From: Pseudomonadota bacterium
GTDB lineage: Bacteria > Pseudomonadota > Alphaproteobacteria > Rhizobiales > Devosiaceae
Assembly (NCBI GenBank): GCA_023428425.1
Contig: JAEYYP010000393.1
Location: 1-5,672, forward strand
Direction of reading: 5' to 3'
Length of the DNA stretch: 5,672 nt
The translations under genes were made by a program, and so were the position numbers. This document shows, in pieces, positions 1 to 5,625 of this stretch (the stretch's first letter is position 1; every line of letters begins with the position of its first letter). The notes beneath the pieces were generated by a model. It saw only the letters and a program-made list of their open reading frames with translations, ran no database searches and was not told the origin of the DNA.

Positions 1-1
1 G

Positions 2-646
2 GCGGGCGCCGAGATGTCGGCTCTGCTCGGCCGTATTCCTTCGGCCGTGGGTTACCAGCCGACGCTGGCCACCGACATGGGCGCGCTGCAGGAGCGCATC
101 ACCACCACCAACAAGGGCTCGATCACCTCGGTGCAGGCCATCTACGTGCCCGCCGACGACCTGACCGACCCGGCGCCGGCGACTTCGTTCGCCCACCTCG
201 ACTCGACGACGACGCTGAACCGCGCCATCTCCGAGAAGGGCATCTACCCGGCCGTAGATCCGCTCGACTCCACGTCGCGTATGCTCTCGGCCAACATCGT
301 GGGTGAAGAGCACTACAACACCGCCCGCGCCGTGCAGCAGATTTTGCAGCGCTACAAGGCTCTCCAGGACATCATCGCGATCCTGGGCATGGACGAGCTG
401 GCCGAAGAGGACAAGCTCACCGTGGCCCGCGCCCGCAAGGTCGAGCGCTTCATGAGCCAGCCGTTCCACGTGGCCGAGGCCTTCACCGGCGCGCCGGGCG
501 TGTTCGTGGCCCTCGAAGACACCATCAAGGGCTTCGCCGGCCTCGTCGCTGGCCAGTACGACCACCTGCCGGAAGCGGCCTTCTACATGGTCGGCACCAT
601 CGAGGACGCCGTCAAGAAGGCGCAGAAGCTCGCCGCCGCCGCCTAA
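2..646 (+). CDS. atpD: F1 ATP synthase subunit beta, C-terminal part (5' end outside window)
   Basis: This is the catalytic beta subunit of F1, which makes ATP from ADP and phosphate at the alpha/beta interfaces on the cytoplasmic face of the membrane. The frame is open from base 2, so the ATG at 14 is an internal Met and about 215 codons of a roughly 470-480-residue protein are present. The window begins just after the Walker B region, at AGAEMSALLGRIPSAVGYQP, which includes the adenine-pocket Tyr of the GYQPTLATDMG motif. Next come ITTT, the VPADDLTDPAPA segment and SFAHLD. The C-terminal helical domain carries the lever motif, here DELAEED (bases 392-412) instead of the common DELSEED; this Ser-to-Ala change leaves the acidic pattern intact. 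The gene ends normally with an Ala-rich tail and TAA. The P-loop lies upstream and cannot be checked. atpC follows after 62 bp, the standard end of an atp operon. Identity is essentially certain. Confidence 0.98.
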   Translation, partial: AGAEMSALLGRIPSAVGYQPTLATDMGALQERITTTNKGSITSVQAIYVPADDLTDPAPATSFAHLDSTTTLNRAISEKGIYPAVDPLDSTSRMLSANIVGEEHYNTARAVQQILQRYKALQDIIAILGMDELAEEDKLTVARARKVERFMSQPFHVAEAFTGAPGVFVALEDTIKGFAGLVAGQYDHLPEAAFYMVGTIEDAVKKAQKLAAAA

Positions 647-665
647 GGGCAGCATCTAGACAATC

Positions 666-688
666 GGGCTCGCGGCACGCGCGGGCCC
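666..688 (+). promoter_or_regulatory. GC-rich stem-loop in the atpD-atpC gap
   Basis: Bases 666-674 pair with 680-688 (nine pairs, one of them G-U) around a five-base GCACG loop. No T-run follows, so it does not look like an intrinsic terminator. It lies about 10 bases upstream of the atpC Shine-Dalgarno. It could be an mRNA-stability or processing element between the two cistrons, but that role is inferred from position only. Confidence 0.4.
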
Positions 689-708
689 AATCCTTACGAG
701 GCAGGACC

Positions 709-1131
709 ATGGCCGAAGGCGTCAAACTCGAAATCGTCTCGCCCGAGCGGCTGCTGCTGTCGGAGACCGTGAAGTCGGTCACCGTACCGGGTGCCGAGGG
801 TTACTTCACCGTGCTGGGCGACCACGCGCCGTTCATGACCACGCTGCGCCCCGGCTTCGTCACCGTTACCGACACGGCCAATGTCGCCCACGTCTACTAC
901 GTGCGTGGCGGCTTCGCCGACGTGTCGCCGGAAGGCCTGACGCTGCTGGCCGAGGAAGCTGAGGACATTGCCCAGTTCGATCGCACCAAGATCGAGGGCC
1001 TGATCGCTGCCGGCCTAACCGCGCTCCAGGCCACCAACGTGGCCGAGGAAGAGATGCGGCTGCAGCAGGAAATCGACACCTGGCGGAACCTGCTGCTCGA
1101 GGCCACGAGCACGAGTGGCCCGGCGCACTGA
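709..1131 (+). CDS. atpC: F1 ATP synthase subunit epsilon
   Basis: This is the epsilon subunit of the central stalk. It couples gamma to the c-ring and can inhibit ATP hydrolysis through its C-terminal helices. The protein has 140 residues, normal for alphaproteobacteria. Residues 4-86 form the N-terminal beta-sandwich, opening with VKLEIVSPERLLLSE and containing the family signature VPGAEGYFTVLGDHAPFMTT, followed by a GGFADVSPEG strand pair. Residues 90-133 are predicted helical (EDIAQFDRTKIEGLI, then an acidic EEEMRLQQEI stretch). I see no DxRxxRA-type ATP-binding motif in that helix, so nucleotide-sensing inhibition as described for some Bacillus epsilon subunits is not supported. The ATG at 709 has a good Shine-Dalgarno (GAGGCAGGA, 698-706) and gives the expected N-terminus. 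The gene follows atpD in the same direction and is the last gene before a strong terminator. Confidence 0.97.
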   Translation: MAEGVKLEIVSPERLLLSETVKSVTVPGAEGYFTVLGDHAPFMTTLRPGFVTVTDTANVAHVYYVRGGFADVSPEGLTLLAEEAEDIAQFDRTKIEGLIAAGLTALQATNVAEEEMRLQQEIDTWRNLLLEATSTSGPAH

Positions 1132-1154
1132 CGGCGCCGCATCGTCGGATCATC

Positions 1155-1183
1155 AAACGGGCGCCCCCAGGGGCGCCCGTTTT
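1155..1183 (+). terminator. Intrinsic terminator of the atp operon
   Basis: Bases 1155-1166 form a perfect 12-bp stem with 1171-1182 around a CCAG loop. The stem has nine G-C pairs with A-T pairs at its base, and the run TTTT (1180-1183) closes it. It begins 24 bases after the atpC stop codon. Strength and position identify it as the 3' end of the atp transcript, which separates the chemoreceptor genes transcriptionally from the ATP synthase operon. Confidence 0.9.
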
Positions 1184-1226
1184 GCATTGGCCAGCTAAAT
1201 GCACATCCGGAAGCAATTCACCAACC

Positions 1227-1258
1227 CTTAAGCTTGGCCGCCTATTACTTAGGCTGGG
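1227..1258 (+). repeat. Imperfect direct repeat upstream of MCP1, possible regulator site
   Basis: CTTAAGCTTGG at 1227-1237 recurs as CTTAGGCTGGG at 1248-1258, matching at 9 of 11 positions. The two copies start 21 bases apart, about two helical turns, so they would lie on the same DNA face. This is the most AT-rich part of the 1184-1429 gap, where the MCP1 promoter is expected. I could not fit a confident -35/-10 pair, and the repeat does not match the CtrA spacing TTAA-N7-TTAA. The role as an operator is inferred. Confidence 0.3.
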
Positions 1259-1284
1259 AGTGCAGCTCGTTATCAAGTCGACCC

Positions 1285-1342
1285 ACTGACGGCCGGGACA
1301 GCCGTCGGTAACGGCGAAGCTGTGTCCGGTTATGTCCGTCAG
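1285..1342 (+). promoter_or_regulatory. Structured leader candidate upstream of MCP1
   Basis: Several inverted repeats overlap here. In one fold, 1286-1292 pairs perfectly with 1336-1342 (CTGACGG/CCGTCAG), enclosing 1293-1296 with 1326-1329 (CCGG/CCGG) and an inner hairpin 1301-1305/1311-1315 (GCCGT/ACGGC). In a competing fold, 1285-1293 pairs with 1301-1309 over nine pairs, one of them G-U, around loop CGGGACA. The two folds are mutually exclusive. I compared it by eye with the GEMM (cyclic-di-GMP-I) riboswitch core and saw no match. It could be a leader RNA, an operator, or chance in GC-rich DNA. It is transcribed only if the promoter lies upstream of 1285. Confidence 0.3.
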
Positions 1343-1414
1343 CTACGCAGAACTGCGCAGTACAAGGCTGCCCGGAACGGGCCGTCGCGTGCCTGTCATA
1401 CACTCGTTTGTTTT

Positions 1415-1420
1415 CGAAGG
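1415..1420 (+). promoter_or_regulatory. Ribosome binding site that decides the MCP1 start
   Basis: CGAAGG at 1415-1420 includes a GAAGG Shine-Dalgarno nine bases before the ATG at 1430. It supports this start over the in-frame GTG at 1322, which has no comparable site. Confidence 0.6.
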
Positions 1421-1429
1421 CGTCCGAAA

Positions 1430-3436
1430 ATGAGAATCAGAACTCGCATCTTCACCATCGTCCTCCTGATGGGTGTGATGATTGCTGCGGTGGGTGGTAT
1501 TGCTGTCTACTCGGCAGTCAGCTTCGCCGAGAAGGTCCAGAGGCTCGAGAATGCGTCGGCGCGGGCCTTCGCCGGTGAACACCTCAATCGGCTGGTCACC
1601 GCCGTGGTGATGGACGCCCGTGGGATATACGCGTCGAAAACCGTGGAACAGGCCAAACCCTTCGGCGACGGCATTCTTGCCTCGCTGGACAAGATCGACG
1701 CCCATATTGCCCAGTGGGCGGCTCTGGTTCCTCCCTCGCAGGCTGCTGACTTCGAGAAGGTGAAGGCACGGACGGCCGAGTTCCGTGCTTTCCGCGCCGA
1801 GACGGCACGGCTGGGAACGATCGATCCGGCGCAGGCCAACGAACAGGGCAACAACGAGGCGAATCGCGCCAACCGCAAGGCTTATCAGGCTGAGATCGAC
1901 GCAGTCGTGCAGCAGGACCAGGCGGAATTCGAGGCAGACAAGGCAGACCTTGCGGCATTCCAGGCCACACTGGTGCCCGTCGTGGCTGGCACGACCATCC
2001 TGGGGCTGCTGCTCGGTGTCGTGGCGGCATCGATCATTGCGTCCCGCTACATCACCCGACCGCTGGGTCGCGTCACCGACGTGATGGGCAATCTTGCCGA
2101 GGGTGACCTCACGGTCGACATTCCCTATGCCGGCGAGAAGAACGAGATCGGCCAGATGGCCGCCGCGGTGCAGGTGTTCAAGGAGAACGGTATCCGTGTC
2201 GCCGAAATGAACGAGGATGAACGCACCCGCCACGCCAAGGCAGCCGAGCGCGCCAGGGCGATGCAGGAGTTCCAGGACGGGTTCGACGGCGTGGTCGAGG
2301 CGACGCTGCAGGGCGACCTTTCGAAGCGGCTCGCCACCGGCCAGTCCGACCAGGACATTGCGCGCATCTCGGCGAACTTCAACCGCCTGATGGACACTGT
2401 GAGCGGTGGCCTGAGCGAGGCCGGCGAAGTGCTGGCCTCGCTTGCGGAGGCGGACCTGACGCGGCGCATGCATGGCAGCTACCAGGGCGAGTTCGCGCGG
2501 CTCAAGGACAGCACCAACACGGTGGCCGAGAAGCTGACCGACGTCGTCACGCGGCTGCGCGGCACCTCGCAGGGGCTGCGCACGGCGACGGGAGAGATTC
2601 TCTCGGGCGCCAACGATCTTTCCGAGCGCACCACCAAGCAGGCGGCGACCATCGAGGAAACCTCTGCGGCCATGGAGCAATTGTCGCAGACAGTGACCCA
2701 GAACGCGGAGCGTGCCGGTAGTGCGTCGGACAACGCGCAGACCGTGACCGTGGCCGCCGAGGATGGCGGGGCAGTGATGATCCGCGCGACTGACGCGATG
2801 GAGCGCATCACCGAGAGCTCGAGCAAGATCTCCAACATCATCGGCATGATCGACGACATCGCCTTCCAGACCAACCTGCTCGCGCTGAACGCCTCGGTCG
2901 AAGCCGCGCGGGCCGGCGAAGCGGGCAAGGGTTTTGCCGTGGTGGCCGTCGAAGTGCGGCGGCTTGCGCAGTCCGCGGCCGAAGCGTCACGCGACGTCAA
3001 GGTGCTGATCGAGCAGTCGGCAACGGAAGTCTCGGCCGGTTCCAAGCTGGTGGCGGAAGCGGCGGACAAGCTGCAGTCGATGCTGGAAGCGGTGCGGCGC
3101 AACCGTGCCCTGCTCGACGACATCGCGCGTGAAAGCCGCGAGCAGGCGTCCTCGATCGAGGAGGTCAACACCGCCGTCCGCCAGATGGACGAGATGACCC
3201 AGCACGACGCCGCGCTGGTCGAGGAGACCAATGCCGCTATCGAGCAGACCGAGGCGCAGGCGGTGGAGCTTGATCGGATCGTGGCGGTGTTCACCGTTGC
3301 GGGCGAGGCCCAGCCGGCCCGCGATGCGGCCCCGGCGAAGCCGGGCAAGCCGCTGCAGGCCGCCAAGGCTGCCGCCCAGCGCTACCTTTCCCAGGGCAAC
3401 GCCGCCATCAAGGCCGACGACTGGGCCGAGTTCTAG
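1430..3436 (+). CDS. Methyl-accepting chemotaxis protein, transmembrane, three HAMP-like units (MCP1)
   Basis: This is an inner-membrane chemoreceptor of 668 residues that should sense a periplasmic cue and control CheA through CheW. Residues 7-30 form TM1, 31-182 a helical four-helix-bundle-like sensor with the motifs VVMDARGIYAS and NEANRANRKA, and 183-204 TM2. HAMP1 (205-257) has the conserved Pro211 and Glu239-Ile-Gly. Two further HAMP-like units follow at about 285-330 and 331-377. The signalling hairpin has its tip at 474-513 (Phe479, Glu491, Arg494). Three stretches match the methylation consensus with an E-E pair: 405-414 (E409/E410), 573-582 (E577/E578) and 594-603 (E598/E599). An Ala/Pro-rich linker leads to the C-terminal DWAEF, a CheR/CheB tether-type pentapeptide. 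ATG 1430 is chosen because it has a Shine-Dalgarno and puts TM1 at the N-terminus; the GTG at 1322 would add 36 basic residues. The ligand is not predictable. MCP2 lies 167 bp downstream. Confidence 0.95.
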   Translation: MRIRTRIFTIVLLMGVMIAAVGGIAVYSAVSFAEKVQRLENASARAFAGEHLNRLVTAVVMDARGIYASKTVEQAKPFGDGILASLDKIDAHIAQWAALVPPSQAADFEKVKARTAEFRAFRAETARLGTIDPAQANEQGNNEANRANRKAYQAEIDAVVQQDQAEFEADKADLAAFQATLVPVVAGTTILGLLLGVVAASIIASRYITRPLGRVTDVMGNLAEGDLTVDIPYAGEKNEIGQMAAAVQVFKENGIRVAEMNEDERTRHAKAAERARAMQEFQDGFDGVVEATLQGDLSKRLATGQSDQDIARISANFNRLMDTVSGGLSEAGEVLASLAEADLTRRMHGSYQGEFARLKDSTNTVAEKLTDVVTRLRGTSQGLRTATGEILSGANDLSERTTKQAATIEETSAAMEQLSQTVTQNAERAGSASDNAQTVTVAAEDGGAVMIRATDAMERITESSSKISNIIGMIDDIAFQTNLLALNASVEAARAGEAGKGFAVVAVEVRRLAQSAAEASRDVKVLIEQSATEVSAGSKLVAEAADKLQSMLEAVRRNRALLDDIARESREQASSIEEVNTAVRQMDEMTQHDAALVEETNAAIEQTEAQAVELDRIVAVFTVAGEAQPARDAAPAKPGKPLQAAKAAAQRYLSQGNAAIKADDWAEF

Positions 3437-3467
3437 ACGCGTGGCGCAACGGTGCCTCAAATTGGCC

Positions 3468-3491
3468 GCCACGGGGGATTTCTTCCGTGGC
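3468..3491 (+). terminator. Hairpin after MCP1, weak terminator candidate
   Basis: Bases 3468-3477 pair with 3482-3491 over ten pairs, two of them G-U, around an ATTT loop. It begins 31 bases after the MCP1 stop codon. No T-run follows (the next bases are CGGTGCTCAT), so termination would be inefficient or factor-dependent. It may instead stabilise the MCP1 mRNA 3' end, or allow partial read-through into MCP2. Confidence 0.35.
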
Positions 3492-3512
3492 CGGTGCTCA
3501 TACTTCAATCAG

Positions 3513-3533
3513 ACGTTAACGTTGCACGTTCAC
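3513..3533 (+). repeat. ACGTT repeat cluster with a 10-bp palindrome, possible operator of MCP2
   Basis: ACGTT occurs at 3513, 3519 and 3526, each continued by an AC-containing tail: ACGTTAAC, ACGTTGCAC and ACGTTCAC. The first two overlap to form the perfect palindrome ACGTTAACGT (3513-3522). The cluster starts 91 bases before the MCP2 start, where a promoter or operator would be expected. I see no clear -35/-10 pair, and the regulator is unknown. Confidence 0.3.
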
Positions 3534-3592
3534 CCTCGCAGCGGGGGATGAGTATGGCCGGCCGCCCACCGAGGACAGAAGTCTTGGCCAGC

Positions 3593-3596
3593 GGAG
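3593..3596 (+). promoter_or_regulatory. Ribosome binding site of MCP2
   Basis: GGAG at 3593-3596 lies seven bases before the ATG at 3604, normal spacing. The nearby ATGs at 3548 and 3554 are in another frame, so this site fixes the start. Confidence 0.65.
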
Positions 3597-3603
3597 CTTC
3601 AGA

Positions 3604-5625
3604 ATGAAGATTGAGGGGAAACCCGGTAGCCAGCGCACCTTGTCGCTGCAGGCCGGAAAGTTTGTATTGGCGCAGAGCGCCGCGCTGATGCTTGTAGGAC
3701 TGTTGATTGCTGGCGCCGGGTTTTTCGTATCCGGCAATTTCGAACGCTCCAGCACCAACGCGCAGACGATGATGGCATCGATGCGCGCTCATATGACAGC
3801 GGACATGCTGCACGACAGCCTGCGCGGTGTGGTTCTCCGCAGCCTTTATGCCGGCTCGCGGGCCGATTTCACGACCGTCAAGGCAACCGCGGTACAGGTG
3901 CAGGAATATGCCGATGAGTTCCGCGCCACCGTCGAGAAGCAGGCTACCCTCGATGTGCCGCCGGCCGTGCGTGAAGCGCTGGATGGCGTGAAGGCGCCGC
4001 TCGAGGAGTATCTTGCCGAGGCTGTCGCCATCGTCGACATGGTCAACCGGCTCAAGATGATCGATGCACAGAAGGCGCTGCCGGCCTTCGACGAAGCATT
4101 CTCGACCCTCGAAGACGACATGTCTGCCGTGTCCGACGCCATCGAGGCAGCGAACGCCGAACAGCTGAGCGGCACGGCCGCCGATGCGCAGATGGCCCAG
4201 ATCATCAACTGGGGCGGCCTCGGCCTCATCGTGATCCTGGTCGTTGCCACCGTGGTGCTGAGCCGGCTGACGATGATCGCTCCGCTCTCGAAGATGACCG
4301 GCGACTTCAACCGTCTTGCCGATGGCGACCTCGCCGTCGAGGCGCAGGGCAACCACATCGTCACCGAGATCAACGCGCTGGCCAAGGTGCTGGGCGTGTT
4401 CCGCGAGGCCCTCAGGAATCGCGACATGCTGGCCGGCGAGGCCGAGGTCAGCGCCCGTCAGGTCGCGGCGCGCGCCAATGCGGCGGCGAGTCTCAACGAG
4501 GAGATCAGCGACACCGTCGGCGCGGCGCTTCAGGGAGACTTCTCGCGTCGTATCGCGGGGACCTATGCCGACGAGGACCTCGCGACCCTTGCGAGCAGCG
4601 TCAACCAGTTGCTCGACACGGTGGATCGCTCGATCGCCGAAACCGCCGAGGTGCTCTCGGCGCTCGCGCAGGCCGATCTCACCAAGCGCATGGAAGGCGA
4701 GTATGCCGGTGCGCTCAAGCGGCTCAAGGACGACACCAATGCGGTGGGTGACCAGCTGACGGACGTCATCACCAAGCTGCGCTCGACCTCGGGCGGGCTC
4801 AAGACCGCCACGGCGGAAATCCTCTCGGGCGCCAACGACCTCAGCGAACGCACCACCAAGCAGGCCGCGACCATCGCCGAGACCTCGTCCACCATGGCCC
4901 GGCTGGCCGATACCGTGGCCGAGAACGCCAAGCGGGCATCGGCCGCCAGCGGCAATGCCGCCGATGTCAGCCGCACTGCCGAAGAAGGCGGCGAGGTGAT
5001 GCGGCAGGCGACCGAAGCGATGGAACGGATCACCCAGTCCTCGGGCAAGATCTCCAACATCATCGGGCTCATCGACGACATCGCCTTCCAGACCAATCTC
5101 CTCGCCCTCAACGCTTCGGTGGAAGCGGCGCGGGCCGGCGAGGCCGGCAAGGGCTTCGCGGTGGTGGCCGTCGAGGTGCGGCGCCTGGCCCAGTCGGCCG
5201 CCGAAGCGTCGCGCGACGTCAAGGTGCTGATCGAGCAGTCGGGCGTGGAAGTGGCCGGGGGCTCGAAGCTCGTCGCCGAAGCTGCCCGCAAGCTCGAAGC
5301 CATGCTCGAAGGCGCGCGCACCAACCACGAGCTGCTGCAGGGCATTGCCCAGCAGAGCCGTGACCAGGCCTCGTCGATCGAAGACATGACCGGTGCGGTG
5401 CGGACGCTCGACGAAATGACCCAGCCCAACGCCGCGCTGGTGGAAGAGACCAACGCCGCCATCGAGCAGACCGAGTCGCAGGCCAGCGAGCTCGATCAGG
5501 TCGTCGCCGTGTTCACCGTGTCGGACACCGCCGGAGCGGCGAAGCCAGCGGCGAGCACGCGTCGCCCCGCCGTTCCCCGCGTCAGCGGCAACCTCGCGGT
5601 CAGTCAGGACTGGAGCGAGTTCTGA
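3604..5625 (+). CDS. Methyl-accepting chemotaxis protein, transmembrane, three HAMP-like units (MCP2)
   Basis: This is a second inner-membrane chemoreceptor (673 residues), paralogous to MCP1. A 23-residue cytoplasmic leader precedes TM1 (24-44). The helical periplasmic sensor (45-201) contains DMLHDSLRGVVLRSLYAG, a motif unlike anything in the MCP1 sensor. TM2 is at 202-221. HAMP1 (about 220-272) keeps Pro227 but has TEINAL (Glu255-Ile-Asn257) where MCP1 has the usual E-I-G. HAMP-like units follow at about 300-345 and 346-392. The hairpin tip (490-529; Phe495, Glu507, Arg510) is identical to that of MCP1. The methylation-like stretches are altered: 421-430 reads AATIAETSST (Ala425 replaces the first Glu) and 589-598 reads ASSIEDMTGA (Asp594 replaces the second). 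Only 610-619 keeps E-E. The tail ends in DWSEF, a CheR/CheB tether-type pentapeptide. The protein should signal through the same CheA/CheW array as MCP1. Its ligand is not predictable. Confidence 0.95.
   Translation: MKIEGKPGSQRTLSLQAGKFVLAQSAALMLVGLLIAGAGFFVSGNFERSSTNAQTMMASMRAHMTADMLHDSLRGVVLRSLYAGSRADFTTVKATAVQVQEYADEFRATVEKQATLDVPPAVREALDGVKAPLEEYLAEAVAIVDMVNRLKMIDAQKALPAFDEAFSTLEDDMSAVSDAIEAANAEQLSGTAADAQMAQIINWGGLGLIVILVVATVVLSRLTMIAPLSKMTGDFNRLADGDLAVEAQGNHIVTEINALAKVLGVFREALRNRDMLAGEAEVSARQVAARANAAASLNEEISDTVGAALQGDFSRRIAGTYADEDLATLASSVNQLLDTVDRSIAETAEVLSALAQADLTKRMEGEYAGALKRLKDDTNAVGDQLTDVITKLRSTSGGLKTATAEILSGANDLSERTTKQAATIAETSSTMARLADTVAENAKRASAASGNAADVSRTAEEGGEVMRQATEAMERITQSSGKISNIIGLIDDIAFQTNLLALNASVEAARAGEAGKGFAVVAVEVRRLAQSAAEASRDVKVLIEQSGVEVAGGSKLVAEAARKLEAMLEGARTNHELLQGIAQQSRDQASSIEDMTGAVRTLDEMTQPNAALVEETNAAIEQTESQASELDQVVAVFTVSDTAGAAKPAASTRRPAVPRVSGNLAVSQDWSEF

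Noticed and set aside
1228..1252. CtrA binding site upstream of MCP1
   Set aside because: TTAA at 1228 is not followed by a second TTAA at the required seven-base spacing.
866..1276. Minus-strand frames overlapping atpC (694-891, 866-1276, 897-1187)
   Set aside because: They are antisense to atpC and its terminator, with Arg/Ser/Pro-rich translations and no family resemblance.
1285..1342. Cyclic-di-GMP (GEMM) riboswitch
   Set aside because: The conserved GEMM core motifs and tetraloop-receptor pattern are not visible by eye. Only generic stem pairing is present.
1322..1429. N-terminal extension of MCP1 from GTG 1322
   Set aside because: It would add 36 basic residues before TM1, lies in the structured leader, and lacks a Shine-Dalgarno, whereas ATG 1430 has one.
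1343..2680. A 445-codon open frame on the minus strand across the 5' half of MCP1
   Set aside because: It is a shadow of the MCP1 codon pattern, with an Arg/Leu/His-rich translation and no recognisable family or plausible start context.
2479..3366. A 295-codon minus-strand frame in MCP1, with a similar 299-codon frame at 4563-5462 in MCP2
   Set aside because: The two resemble each other only because they are antisense to the same conserved signalling domain. The Ser/Ala-rich translation is the mirror of the coiled-coil codons.
3505..5328. A 607-codon open frame on the minus strand across MCP2
   Set aside because: It is antisense to a clear MCP. Strong G/C at third positions removes stops from the opposite strand, and the translation is a low-complexity Gly/Arg/His-rich sequence with no recognisable domain.
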